64,000 bases of DNA from Achatina immaculata. Its lineage: Eukaryota; Mollusca; Gastropoda; Stylommatophora; Achatinidae. Shown in pieces: positions 12,883 through 27,800 of this stretch; within the stretch, counting starts at the first letter, position 1; each line of letters starts with the position of its first letter. Under the pieces are notes generated by a model. That model ran no database searches. It was not told the origin of the DNA and worked only from the letters and a program-made list of their open reading frames with translations. The DNA is taken from the NCBI GenBank assembly GCA_009760885.1, contig CM019692.1, forward strand, positions 45,941,430 through 46,005,429, given 5' to 3'. The position numbers and the translations under genes are program-made.

Positions 12883-15800
12883 GTAAGTTTCACAGCAGTG
12901 GTGTAGTTTTGTAAATAAATATCTGTACTTTTATTTATGTATTCATATGTAATTTGTCATTTATTCAGAAAGATTTGATTTTATGTCTACATCATTTGTG
13001 GCAGCCTGGTTAGCTGTGTAGTTAGGCGTTCGGTTTACTAATCCAGCGATACTAGGTTCTAGTCTCAACAGTGGGATTTTTTTTTCTGGTACACACCATA
13101 GAGACCCTAGGGTCCACCCAGCCTCCAGAAATGGGCACCAGAGAAATCTGGGAAGGTAAATGTGGTCAGGCATGATGCTGGCCACATAACACTTTCATGT
13201 GCTGAATGTTGTGGAAATATGAGCATAACCCCGTGTCCCCAGTATGCCTTAATGGCATGGAAATATGAACATAATACCACGTCCCCAATATGCCTTAATG
13301 GCATGGAAATATGAGCATAACACTGTGTCCCCAATATGCCTTAATGGCATGGAAATATGAGCATAACACTGTGTCCCCAATATGCCTTAATGGCATGGAA
13401 ATATGAGCATAACACTGTGTCCCCAATATGCCTTAATGGCATGGAAATATGAGCATAACACTGTGTCCCCAATATGCCTTAATGGCATGGAAATATGAGC
13501 ATAATACCACGTCCCCAATATGCCTTAATGGCATGGAAATATGAGCATAACACTATGTCCCCAATATGCCTTAATGGCATGGAAATATGAGCATAATACC
13601 ACGTCCCCAATATGCCTTAATGGCATGGAAATATGAGCATAATACCACGTCCCCAATATGCCTTAATGGCATGGAAATATGAGCATAATACCACGTCCCC
13701 AATATGCCTTAATGGCATGGAAATGGAGATTTTACCCATCTCCCCCCTTCTTTTTTTTCCACATCATTTATGCCATTGAAAGTCCCTGTAACAGAAAACA
13801 AAAGTACTTATTGTTCTGAGAGGTGTAGACCATAACTAAAATTTTATCTTGCTCATTGAAGTATTTCTAGAGAACTATCTCAACAACAGTCTTGTCTGTT
13901 GAATGATGTGGGGGATCAGTGAGTTCACTGTCATAATGCAGCTTATTGAAAGACTGAAATTGTAGTGGCTGTCAGGATGTTGTCTTATTTTCTTATGAGA
14001 TATGACAAAACCATGTCCATCATTGGACAGGTGAGCTGTATGAAAATCTGCCTGTAAGTACAGTCTAAAGTTCTTTTGCAGTAACTGCAGTGCTGTAGAT
14101 CTTAAAACATGTACTGAATAGCATAGGGAGTGGGGCTTGAATCCAAGATACCCCAATCCTCAAATCCTTACAGAACACATCATTGTCCAGGCTGAAGTCT
14201 GCTTTCAAGAGCACTGTAAGGAAGCAGGATAGGGTCTTGGTCCACATAAGTTTTTGAACCCTGATAATTAACTCCACCAGTCCAAACTGGTTATCTTGCT
14301 TCTCCAAGGTTGGGGGGGGGCGGGGTGTTTTAATGTAGAAAAGAGGGGAAAAAATGAAACAGACATAAAAAGTGTTTAGAAGTTTAATGGTATCCATCCA
14401 ATCGTTTGTTCTTGGGTGGTAATCAGTTAAACAGTCTCCACTTTATGGTGTCTTTCAAAGCAACAACAAATTCTCTGCACATGTCATGGTTTACAGTTGG
14501 TCTATAATGGGTGCTCCAGCTGCTTTGCATGCTGTCAGTCTTGTACAGTTCTTCACCAGGTCATCTTTGGTCTGACTTTTTCCTTCAGATGCCCCACTCT
14601 GTTCTTACATCTTACATCCTTCCAGTGCTATTACACATCACATAGGACTCACATGTTAGTTTGCCAAGTTTTCCTGTTTTCTGTGAGATTTTCAACCTCA
14701 TCAAGGGATTTTATGCTTACTAAATTAGCATAAAACATAAAATTGGCATGCTCTGTTCTAGCCTGCTTTTATTAGCTCATGACCAAGTCAGTTAATATAC
14801 CTATTTATTTTTCATGATGATTATTTGCATGTCAACTTGTAATGACAAACATTTATAGTCAAGCTTTTAAATTTTGTGTGATCCTTGGAATCAGTAAACA
14901 GATCTGCAATCTTCTTGTTCTGTGCCACTTTGTCAGACCATTAAGATATTTTTTTCTGTCCTTTTCTTTTTCTTGTCTTGAGTTTTGTAGGATTTGTCTG
15001 ATTCTCTAACTTACGTCTCTTCAAGATGTTTGAAGAGAAATTTATTTGGGCTGTATGTATTTGTGTGTGTGTGTGTGTGTGTAAATGTTCAGTATTCTCC
15101 AAAACCACATCTTGGGTGCTTCAAATTCAAATTTCTGATTTACCTGTTTCATGTCCAAGCTTTCAAGCATAGAATAACATCAGCTGTAAGTAGCAGTAGG
15201 GGATGAAGATGCTGTCTGACTTGGCAGTCGGTCACACATGCTCGTGTCAGTACTGGCAAACAATAGGTGACTGTCCCACCTCTCTTTTGGTATCCCCAGC
15301 AAGAGGCCTAACTTGGATACAGGGATCACCATAGTCCCCATGGTGGTGGAGTCTGCTAAAGAAGTATTACAAACCTCCAGTTTTTCAGCCCAACTCAGGG
15401 ACTGATAAAACAGCCGGTGTAACCTGCTCCCCATCCAGCACAATGTTGTGCTTCAGAATCTTCACTGCATCGGCCACAAAGAACATCAGACTCACAGTTC
15501 CAGGGAGATAGAAGAAGATAAAAACCGACATAATACTCTTTTTTCTCATTGTTTAGCAGTTGTCTTATTTAGTTGTATCTTCTTCATTGTTTAGCAGTTC
15601 TCTTATTTAGTAGTATCTTTTTCATTGTTTAGCAGTTCTCTTATTTAGTAGTATCTTCTTCATTGTTTAGCAGTTCTCTTATTTAGTAGTATCTTCTTCA
15701 TTGTTTACCAGTTCTATTATTCAGTAGTATCTTCTTCATTGTTTAGCAGTTCTCTTATTTAGTAGTATCTTCTTCATTGTTTAGCAGTTCTCTTATTTAG

Positions 15801-18800
15801 TAGTATCTTCTTCATTGTTTAGTAGTTCTCTTATTTACGAGGGGTGATTGATAAGTTCTCTGCATAAGATACTTGAGACACACAGTTGATATTAGGTGCA
15901 TTTGTAGATCAGGCTAATGTAAGATTAAATACCAAGTTTCAAGAAATTAACTGCAACCAATTTTTTTTTTTACAGGCTACTGAAGTGGTAAGGGGTGGCA
16001 GAAATTGAGAAAATGAATAAAATTTCTCATCGAGCAGTCATTCGCTACCTCTGCATCAAGGGCTTATCATCGAAGGGGATCCGTGAATGAGGATATGGTA
16101 GAGACTAGGGAAGAGTGCCCCTTCTTACAGCACAGTGAAGAAATGGGCAGCTCAGTTCAGACATGGAAGGGAGAGTCTGGAAGATGATCCCCGTCCAGGA
16201 AGACCAAGAAAGGTAACCACCAATAAACCACCGGCAGAATCCATGACATGATAATGGAGGATCAACAACTAACTGAGCGGTACATTGCTACTGAGTTGGG
16301 CATCTCCTAGGAACATGTTCATGCCATTATTCACAATGATCTTCAATGACAAAGGTCTCTGCTCGATGGGTCTTGAAACTTCTTGTAGCTGATCACAAAT
16401 GACAGCGTCTCAACATGTCAAGAGACAATCTTTTCCATTTTTCTGCAGATCTTGAAAAGTTTATTCAGCAATTTGCGACTATGGATGAGACTTGGGTTCA
16501 TCATTTTCAACCAGAAACCAAAGAACAGTCAAAGCAGTGTAAACATTATGGATCCCCACCTCCAAAGAAAGCAAGGGTGGTTCTGTCTGCAGGCAAAGTG
16601 ATGGTTTCCATCTTTTGGGATTAGGAGGGTGTGCTATTGGTAGACTGTCTTCAAAAGGGCAGAACGGTCACTGGGGCCTATTACGCTAATCTTGTGAAGC
16701 AACTACGGGTCAAACTGAAGGAAAAGTATCGAGGGAAATTGATGAGAGGAGTCATCTTTCAGCAAGACAATGCTCTAGTTCATAAGGTGGCGATGGCTGC
16801 CATTCATAAATGCGGCTTCCAGCTTCTTGAACATCCTCCTTATTCCCCAGATTTGGCCCCTTCGGACTATTACCTATTTACCAAACTCAAAAAGGAGCTC
16901 AGTGGTTGCAAATTTGCTTCAGATGATGATGTCATTCATGCTGTAGACCACTTTCTACTGGCACAAGATGCTGACTTTTACAAAGAAGGGATCTGTATTA
17001 TCCAGGATCGCAGGATTAAGTGCATAAACTTGCAAGGGGACTATGTTGAGAAATAACCCCAAAAAGTTGTCCACAAATAATCCGTTGTACCTTATGCTGA
17101 GAACTTATCAATCACCCCCATAGCAGTATCTTCTTCATTGTTTAGCAGTTCTCTTATTTAGTAGTATCTTCATCGTATGGGAAAAAGGCTGCCTTTGTCT
17201 CTCCATTTTTATTCCTCCATATATTCTTTTTTTTCCAGATTTGAAATCCCAGAGAACAGAGATGAATTGTTCAGGAACTCAACAAGAAGCTGGATTGTGG
17301 ATTACATACTGAGACGCAAGCCCTTTTCTGAGCAGACAGAGAACACTTTTTCTTTTGGTAAGCTGTATTGTGTTTTTGCAGACTTTCAAATCCTGTTTTT
17401 GTCATATGACCATGTAATTTTTAAAACTGTTATTTTCCTGACTTATTTGCATCAGTTTTTCATTTCTTTTTTCAGGCATCAAGAAGATGCTAAATGATGG
17501 ATACTACACAGCAGCATATCCACTGCATGAGGTAAAACATTACATTAATTAATTTTTTTTTTCCAAACCCTTTAACTAAGAAATAATGGCCAAGTAAAGT
17601 TTAGCTTCACAGGAGACATAGAATAGACAGATACCCTAAAGATCCTATGATAAACAAAACACAGCAAGCCACTAGACAAGCACTGTAGACTAAAAGCCAT
17701 CTGCATAAACTGAAGGCAACTTGATTCCATTCTGTACATTCTAAAATTGTCTCCATGACCCAGAGCACATCCTACAAAACTGCACACACTAAGGAGATCT
17801 AAGAGCCCAGATTTGGCCTCCAGAAAAAAAGGACATGGATGAGAAACTGTGAGGTGTATTATCAAGCACACTGTGGTGGGATTCATGAAGGCAACCTGTC
17901 TGGTTGTATTATGGCTGAGGACAGATGAAACTGAATGCATTAGAATAATGCCCGGCCAGATGATGTAGTCTTTGCTTTTCATGACATTCACTTGAAGAGA
18001 GTTAAATTAAACTTTACATATTTATACATCTCTGGTAATTTTGTGTGAAAAAAAGTTGCAGGTTGAAATATGTTTTGTTATTATAAAAGTTTCTACTTTT
18101 GAGGATAAAGTAAAGGTGGCCTTGTGTTGAGGCATATTAAGAAATATGTGCCTATGTTTTCCTTGACCAGTCAACACATTAGATGTTGATAGTGTCAGCA
18201 GCACACCAACTTGTCTTTCTCCAATTCAGAGAAGACCCAGATATCATTTTCTACTGCTGGCGTGACTAGCATGCATCATATCACTAACCTTCACCATGAG
18301 AGATGAGTACACTGACCCCTTTGCTACAGTTGGCTGCTTTTACCTGTGTATAAGATTATTTAAACTTGTTGTTACTTTGGTTACACTTGTTGAAAGGTAG
18401 AAGAGATGCAAAAGGTAAATGTTTTCATTTGAGAAACCCTAGATCCATGATAACAGTACTTTACTTAGAGCTATTCACATGGGTGTCTTTTGTCTTGTGC
18501 CTGATCTATATAGAGGACTCTATGCTTTGGTGTATATTATAGATTCCACTCAGACTTAAAGGCGAAGGACAGTCAAACTGTGTGGTACAGGTATCAAAAA
18601 GTTCCCGGACAATAATTGCAGTGACATAAAAATTTGTCTTATTTGTGTGAAAATCTGTAACTCTAGACTCTCAAGGATACTAACTTGGTGGGTCAAGTGA
18701 CATGATGCTGCCTGCACATTTTCATTTTTAGACACAATTACATGTCTTTGGGTGAAGGCAGCTAAATTATTTTGAAGATGGTTGACTAGTTTGAGCAACA

Positions 18801-21800
18801 TGTCTGCATCAAATTTTGCATGAGGCATTGTATATCTGCTGCCAGGGCCCTAGAAGTGCTTTATCAGGCTTTTGGCAAACACTGTCTAGGTCAAACACAG
18901 GTCTTTGAGTGGTATGCAGTAGAACTGCCACAGTCACTGAAATCAAAGACGGCACAAGTCCGGAGTGCAATGATATGCATGACAATCATTTTTTTTTTAT
19001 ATCAAAGGCATTGTTCACATACAGTTTGTTCCAGCCAACACTATGGTGGATTCTAATTTCTAGCGCAGTGTTCTACAGCGCTTGAGAGAAGATGTGCAGC
19101 AGGAAATACTTGAACTTTGGTGCAGACGCATTTGGCATTTGCATCATGACAGTGCACCTGTTCACACATCCCACAGAACAACACAATGTTTTGAAGTAAA
19201 ACAGCATGGTGGTTGTTCCACATCCTCCGTATTCGCATGACACAGTCCCCTGTTACTTCACATTGTTCCTAAAAAAAGTGAAATTGAAGCTAAGGGTGTG
19301 CTGCATTTGACACTTTGGATGACATCCAAAAGGCATCACAGGTGACATTTTGACGCCTTGAGAAAAAGGACTTGTGCTGTTCTTTTGAGTCCTGGAAAAA
19401 TTGCTGGGATTGCTGTGTACATTTTCAAGGAGACTATTTCAGAGGTGACCAAATTTAAATATTGTAAGCCTTTTATTTATTTATTTTTTTTTTTTTTGAC
19501 ACAGTTCAGGAATTTCCCATAGGCCCTCATACATTTATAATATAATGTTTGTTAGGGTCACTGGAAGGCAGGATCTGCAGAGAATCCCCGAAAGATTTTG
19601 TATGATCACTGGGCGAGTTGGAGAAACTGTCTCAAATTCCAGCCAATTGATTACATCAGGTATTACTTCAGTTACAGATCTCTTTCATTGTTTTCAGTTT
19701 GACTACTGAAAGAATTTATTTTAGAACATTTTGACAGAAATGTCCAATTTCATGCAGTTTCTTGATGAGTATTTTTTCCAGCATAAAAAAGAAGAGCACC
19801 ACAAATGGTGTTTTTATGTTAAAATCAGTTATATAGGGTGACGGACATGAAACTGGCCCCAGGATGTGCGACATAGTCTAACAGTGTCCAGCCTGGAATA
19901 TAACATATAACATGCCACAAGCACAAAATAGTTTTCACATTATATTTCACATTTCCACACGCTGGACACTGATGCAGTCCGTGCATACTGGGGCTGGTTT
20001 TATGTGTTCCACCCTGTATAACTGATTTTAATATAAAAAATGCATTTGTGGTGCTTTTTTTTTCTTTTCACAGAATCTGTTGTGCACTTCAGTCTTAGCT
20101 GTAAGCCTTTTTAAATATCCAAGTGAGTTTGCATATGTTCGTGTGAAAGAGATGTATTTGTGTATGTATGTAAGTGTATGTTTACCCATGTTTGCATGTG
20201 TGTGTGAATGAGTGGGAGGGGGAAGGGAAGAAAGAAAGTTTGTGTGAGGTTTTATTCTGGAGGGTCTTTGAGACAACTTTGCTGTAATTTACATACTGCA
20301 GAAGTAGTTTTTGTTGGTTTGTTTTTAATATAACTTTCAGCAGATCTAAAAGTTAATTGTTATCAAATACATTCTAGATTTTACTATGGAGAAAAGATAT
20401 CTCTGTACTTTGCCTGGCTAGGATTCTACACGTCCATGCTGCTTCCAGCAACTGTGGTTGGCATTGCTGTATTCATTTATGGTTTGGCTGTCATGTACAC
20501 CAGCACTCCCAGGTAATCCTTGCCTTGGTCTGAAGCTTTATTAAAGTTGTATTATGTGCATTATGAAGTATTGAGTGCTAGGTAAAGGTAAAGGTAATCC
20601 TATCATGCCTTAGAGGCACATAGGGATGTGATGTTAGTGCCCATATTTTCCATGACCTGTCAGCACACTAGAGGGTGATATGGTCAGTATCACACCTGGC
20701 AGCCTTTCCTTCCCCAACTCCAGAAGAAGTCAGGTACCCATTTCTACAGCTGGGTGATACTGAGTGCTTGGAAACAATTAAAATTGTATTTTGTTCTATA
20801 GCTTCTGTAGTTGTGATTTTAAATTTGCTTAGGTTGAAATTAGGGTTGTGGCTAAAACCTCTGATAGACTGAATAATGATTTTGAGAAAATCTCAACCAA
20901 AAAAAATACATGTAATGAGTATTTTTCCAGCACTTAACAAAAATGTTTTTCCACACTGTAAAAATATTCATAACCTCCGTCTCAAAGGAGATAACATACA
21001 AGCTCTTTAGTAGAGAGAGATGATGATTTGAGAATGGTGCGCTTCTGGTTGAAATGTCTGTATATATACAAGACAGAAGTTAGAACACATTAGAAATGTT
21101 ACTGCAGGCAAATCTGTAGCTGCAAGAATGGAAAGATATTCATGACCTGAAACAACGTGTGTTGTCAGATCATATTAGCCATGCTGAAAACATATGGGCT
21201 TGACCAGATCTGCTGGAGCAGGCAGAGGGATTTTTTTTTTTGTATGAGCATGTGTTTTTGGCATGAAGAACACTGATAAATGTCATAAGAAGAATGAGCC
21301 TTTACAGATAACTTTCACTGAGAAGACAGAGTCCACCATTTAACCTAATGAGAAGATAGTGTTCAGCATTTAGCCTGTTTAGAAATATTTAACCTTTACC
21401 TTATGAGAAGGTGGTGTCCATCCTTTAATCTAATGAGAAGATGTTATTCATTATTTAACCTGGGGATAAGATAGTGTTCATCCTTTAACACAGGGAGAAG
21501 ATGGTATCCATCTTTTAATGAAATGAGAAGATAGAGTCCATTTTTTAACCAAATGAAAAGATATTCTGTCCTTTAATCTAATGAAAAGATACTGATTGTC
21601 CTTCAACTTAATGAGAAGGTAGTGGCAACCCTTAAATTTAATGAGAAGATAAGTGTCCATCCTTTAACCTAATGAGGAAATGGTGTCTATCCTTTAATAG
21701 TCTCCATCTTTTAACCTAATGAGAAACTAGTGTCCGTCCTTTGACTAATGGGAAGACAGTGTCTATACTCTAAGTCTAATGAAAAAATAGTTTCCATCCT

Positions 21801-24800
21801 TTACCCTAATGAAAAGATGGTGTTCAGCCTGTAACTTAATGATAAGATGGTGTTCAGCCTTTAACCTGTTAAGATGATGTTATTTAGCCTTTAACCAAAT
21901 GAAAATATTGTGTCCACCTTTAACCAAATGAGGATGTAATGTCCATCCTCAGATATTGGTTTCTAGTGCTAATTATTCTTGAAATTTACTGTGTTCTGTA
22001 GCAAAGAGCTGTGTGATCCACGTAACAATATCACCATGTGCCCCTTATGTGATACCTGGTGCCCATACTGGAAGCTCAGTGATGCCTGCTCACATGCTAG
22101 AGCTGGCAGAATATGTGATAATGGAGCCACTGTGTTTTTTGCCATATTCATGTCTCTGTGGGGTAGGTATTTCTGCTTAATTGTTTTTCATGGCTAGAGT
22201 TATGTTCTCTGGTTCTTTTCCACATTATGCTATTTGGTTATTATATATATTCTCTTGTGTTGGGATGTCTGAGGGATTGCACAGCTTCCTAGTCCCCTGG
22301 GACAACTGTGTTAAGAGCACACTTGTCTTAACATAGTGTTTGTGAGACAGGGAACATAGATCTGTTTGCTTAAAAACTCTGACCTACTTCTGTAGCCCAG
22401 AAAGTTGTAGCAGTCAGCACTAATTGTAATTGTTATTTTTGTAAAATGTAATGTCAGGTTGGTGGACGGATGGGGACATGAAGATCTCTGGCGGGGATGA
22501 GGGAAGTCTGGTGTGAAACCAATGAATCCAGAACGTGACAAGCCTATAGGTCTTTACAACAATGGCTATCAGAATGACGTAAACAAAACAGAGCCAGTAG
22601 ACTATAGGTGGCGGGGAATGGATATCGTTGAAGCACTCGTCAGATTCCTCATCTCAGAGAGTGTCTTTGTGGAACTGTCTCCAAACTCTGACATGGAGAA
22701 GGGACTTACATACAGCCACCAGAGGCTGGAAAACAAAGTTTTGGCCAGGCCAGCCACACTGTCTTCATGGCAGTCCGAGCAAGACCACAGTCTGCCCTAG
22801 CAAGGAAAGGTGCTGAAGTTGGAGTTACCCAGCCAAAAGTGGAGTCAGGAGACATGAGAGTAGAGCTACTGGCCAAAAAATACAACAGAAGAAAACAGCC
22901 AAAAAGCAAGAACTTAAAATAATGCAGTGGAATGCTGAGGGTGTCAGCAGTGTTAGAGATGGCTATAGCAAAAAGGTGGAACTAGAGAACATACTTTTTG
23001 CAGAGCAAGTAAATATATGCTGCATACAGGAGACACACCTAACCAAAGATGCCGCCTTTAAAATCAGAGGCTACCAGTGTTTTAGATCAGACTGACAGGA
23101 CAGAAGAAAAGGAGGAGTACTCACACTTGTTAAGAATAACATCAGCGCATGTCAGGTGGGAGTGTTCATGGAAGGAGCCGAATACCAGATGATCCATCTA
23201 AAAAGTTGTAATACAGATTTCCACCTCCTTAACTATTACTGTCCTAATGACCGCTCACTTGCTTTAGAAACAGTCCCACACAAAGAGAGACTGATGGTAT
23301 GTGGCAATTTTAACAGCCATTCCCAGAGCTGGGGCTATGACCACATAGACAAGAGAGGAGAGGAAGTTGAGAGCTGGCAGGATGATAATGGACTTCTCCC
23401 AGCCAATGGATCCCCCAACATTTTACTCAAGGGCTTGGCATACAACCTCAACACCAGATCTGGCATTCCACTCTCGAGATCTGAAGTGGAACATTACACG
23501 TGAAGTTGGAAAACAACTTGAAGGTAGCGACCATCGACCAGTCTTCCTGACAATAGAAAATGAACTCCTTAACACCAGTAGCCCTCTTCCCGGATGGAAC
23601 TATAAAAAAGCAAACTGGACAATGTACAGACATCGTACAGGTATCCTGGTGGGACAGCTGTCCATAGAAGGTAAGGATATTAACAGCATAATGAAGGAAT
23701 TCAATGCTTGTATCCTTCAGGCCGCTCGTGAAACCATTCTCAGAGGAGCTCACAGGGACTATAAACCATACTGGTCTAGTGAGCTGGGAAAACTCCATGA
23801 TGATGTGGAAGCAGCTCGAAAGCAAGCAGAAAATAGACCATGCCAAGAACACCACAATAATTACCAACATTCTAAGGCCAAATTTCAGAGAGCAAAGCTG
23901 CAAGTTGGAGAGAGAAAACAGAGTCCCTAAACTTTGAAAAGGATGGAAGGAAACTGTGGAAACTAATCAAACCGTTAAATGATGAGATTACTGGAAGAAG
24001 TACAAAAATTACACTAATAGAGGATGGGAAAACTCTTACAGGTAAGCAGGTAGCAGATCACTTTGCTTGCATGTTTGCACAGGACTACAATATTGATATC
24101 CATCCAGAGAAAGAGCGTACAGTGCGCATTGAGCTACAGAAAGAAGAGGAACAAGTCAGAAAAGTGGAGGTCATGGATGCACAATCACACGCAGTGAGTT
24201 AGACCTAACAGTTAGTAAACTGAAACCAAGGAAATCACCAGGACCAGATGGAGTGTCCAATGAAATGATCAAGAACCTGGGAAATGCAGCAATGGGAAAG
24301 CTGTTGGATATTTTCAATATGTGCTGGAGCACAGGTAAATTACCTCAAATCTGGAAGGAAGCAAGCATGGTACCACTGCTAAAGCCAGGGAAAAACAGTG
24401 ATACTCCCGCCAGCTACAGGCCAATCAGTCTCACTAGCTGCCTATGCAAAAGATGAAACGCATCATTGACCTGAGGCTAAAATGGTACCTAGAAAGTGAA
24501 AACCTTCTCGTTCCACAACAAGCAGGATTTAGGCAGTACTACAGTACGGAAGATCAAGTGAGCTATCTCTCTCAAGAGATTGAGGATGCATTCCAAGAGA
24601 AAAACCTTGTACTAGCAGCGTGGATAGACCTAAAGAAAGCCTTTGATAAAGTATGGAAAAAAGGTCTTCTGTGGAAACTAAGAAACTGCAATGTGAATGG
24701 AAGACTGTACAACTGGATAAAGTCCTATTTACACAATAGAAGAGCTAGAGTAGTAAGGACACAAAAGCCAGAAAGTACTTCTGCGACACGGTGTACCACA

Positions 24801-27800
24801 AGGAGGAGTCCTTTCGCCTACACTATTCCTTGTATTCATTAATGACCTGGTCAAGGAACTTCCCTATGGAATCAAAGCGGCACTGTATGCAGATGATCTG
24901 GTCATGTGGTGTACAGATGAATATGCGACAGTTGCTACACAGAGACTCCAAAGAGCAGCAGACATCTTGACATCATGGACAAACAAATGGTGTGTAAGTA
25001 TAAACACAGATAAATCAAGTACCACTCTGTTCACTTTCTCATCTAAACAGAAAGCAGGTAAGATCTTTGTAAATGAAATATCCTTAAGGATGGACAACCA
25101 ACCCACTTACTTAGGAGTGACTCTTGACTCAAAACTGACGTGGAAGCAACACATCAGCAGTGCAGAAGCAAACGCCAGAAGAAAACTAGCCATATTAAGA
25201 AAATTGAGTGCTAGTGAAAGAATCCTCAAGAATGTATATCAGCAAAGTATTCTACCACATTTAGAATATGGCTCAACATCTTGGTGCACAGCATCAAACA
25301 CTACGCTGCATAATCTAGACAAGGTTCAAAATCAGTCACTACGGATTATCACAGGTGCCATGAGGTCCACACCAATAGTAGAAATGCAGAAAATAGTTGG
25401 TGTTCAAGCGCTAAAGGAACGTAGAGATACAAAGGTCATGACCATGGGAGAGAAATTCCTTAACTCTGTAAGCCATCCCCTGAAAGAGAGATTCAATAAC
25501 TTGGCACTAAGACAGCTTAAAAGAAGCAGCTTCATTCACCAGGCCAAGCGTATGCGTAAGCTGATACCTGACCTTCCAACTTGTAGTCGCTCCATTATCA
25601 TCTGTACCAGAGCATACACCATGGAAAGAAGCAGATTATACACAAATAACTATTCAGACTGAAGTGAAAGGTTTGCAGAATGGTGAGATGCAGAGCAGTC
25701 TTGTAAGATCAACAGCCACACTTAGTGTTCTAGATGATAAATATCTATGTGACACCTAGATACATGTGTATACAGATGGATCTGCACATAATGCCATAAA
25801 GAATGGAGGGGCAGGAGCACATATTGAATATCCAAACAACACCACTGACAAGATTTCCATACCCACTGGAAAATACTGCAACAACTATGATGCAGAAGTT
25901 AGGGCAATTATTGCTGCAGTTGAAAAACTATCAGACTCCAGAATTGATACATGTCCCATAGTAATTCTCACAGATGCAAGATCAGTACTGGAAGCTCTTC
26001 AGTGCAACAAACTACCAGACCTTAAGGATGCCTTATCAAAAATTGGCTTACAACATGGAGTCACTTTGCAATGGATTCCCTCCCACTGTGGGATACCAGG
26101 CAATGAGAAAGCTGACCATCTGGCCAAAGAGGGCACTGAAATGGAGCAACCAGACATACCAATCACCTACAATCAGAAGAAAAGCATGATAAAAACCTAC
26201 AGGAAGCCACAAACACCACCACATGATGACTATCACATGCTAAACAGAAAGGAACAATTCACCATCTTCCATCTCTGAACAGGACACAGCCGAATCCGAA
26301 GTCATATATATATACAAAGTTTAAGGTTGGTACTACTAATCTATGTACATGTGCCCAGGTGCCCCAAACTGTGGAACATATCCTCCAGAACTGCACCAAC
26401 TATGAGACACTGAGAAATAATTACTGGCCCAGTGAAACCACTAAAGAAGATAAGCTCTGCGGTTCCATACATGAATTACAAAAAACAGTGAAATTTATCC
26501 AAGAGACAGGACTGCAGATACAGACAGACAATGCGAACAAAGAAGAAGACACAGCTTCCTAGATCATCAGAGAAGTACCCCTCCTCAGGCAAATGTTTTG
26601 ATTTTCGATGTTGTAAAGTTGTGGACCCCAGGATCATGACTGTCAGAGACCTACTTATTGTTGTGTCCGTACAGTCCTTTATTCTTCGCTGTCTAGTCGG
26701 GCTGCTGTACCTCTTGAGGTCCTGTCTTCTCCTAACATTCTGTCATGCTACTGTAACCAAGTATTGCTGTTCTCTTACTCAAGCTTGTCAGAGCACATAA
26801 ACTACAAGAAGAAGATATGTGGTGTTATGAAGGTACATCTTTATTAGCTATATAACAGACAAAACAACACTTTGTGATCATTAAATGAGCATTCAGTAAC
26901 ATCGTTCATCTCTAACTTCATCACACATTTGTTTCACAGCCTTGTAGTTACATGGGGGAAAAAAAAAAGCAGAACCTGCGTTTGTTCAGAACTGTTTATT
27001 GCCTCTATTTATTATAGTCTCTATTTTCAAAGTTCTCTCTTCATCCATTTCTTAGTGGGCCTTCATTGGAAATCAGGTTCCTGCTAGAAGGTAATTTAAA
27101 GGTAACCCTGTTATACCACTGAGGCACCTAAAGGATAAGGTGTCGTTTCATAAGATATGAAATGATTACTTGATTGAACAGTAGTCCCAGGCATGGAGAT
27201 GTGTGCTCACAATACCCTTTTTTTTTATGTGTGTGTGGGTGGGTTTATTAATTTGCTGGTGTTTGAAAAAAAAGCTTTCTACCCTGATTGAAATGTTATA
27301 TAATTAATTTGACCTGGGAGGAGAGATAAGTAATTGAATGATGCAGTTCAAACCTTGAGGTTATTGGAGCTGGCAAACCTTGTGGTCACTGTAGTCAATA
27401 GATAAAATGGGTCATTGAAACTAGTTATTGGAGTCAACAAACATGGCCAGGACTGTATCCAACTTCTTAATGGTGCTCCAAGCAACAGGCTGATGTGCTT
27501 CCTTGGCCTGGCTAACGGGAAAGGACTCACTGTGGTCCCTGTGGTTGTGAAGTCTGCCAAGAAACTTTATTAGGTTCATTTCAGGCCTTAAAGTAAGCCA
27601 TCAAAGCAGATTTCCTGTATAGTTCAGTGATAAAGTATTAAGTTCTTCACCGTAGCATCAGCCACAGTAAACACAAGGTCACGTCCACAGTGTGATACAA
27701 AAAAACAAAATTGTGAATTCATGTCGTGTAAAAAATGTAATATAAAAGAAATAACAACTGCGGTAGAATTGCTTCTAGTATTGAAAATAGATGGGTGTAT

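Larger units (their letters stand above)
22440..26815 (+). mobile_element. I/Nimbus-like non-LTR retrotransposon, decayed
   Basis: In order on the + strand: a possible ORF1 remnant, an APE-type endonuclease, RT with YADD, RNase H, and a C-terminal Cys/His piece. An RNase H domain after the RT is typical of the I group (I, Nimbus and relatives). The outer limits are estimates; the 3' end near 26815 has the tail AACTACAAGAAGAAG. No target duplication was found. Confidence 0.8.

Noticed and set aside
13206..13735. CRISPR array (regular palindromic repeats)
   Set aside because: The units are contiguous with no unique spacers, in eukaryotic intron DNA, and derive from a SINE tail.
13875..14397. 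LINE reverse transcriptase on the - strand
   Set aside because: Two overlapping open stretches exist, but no RT block such as YADD or the fingers motifs could be found.
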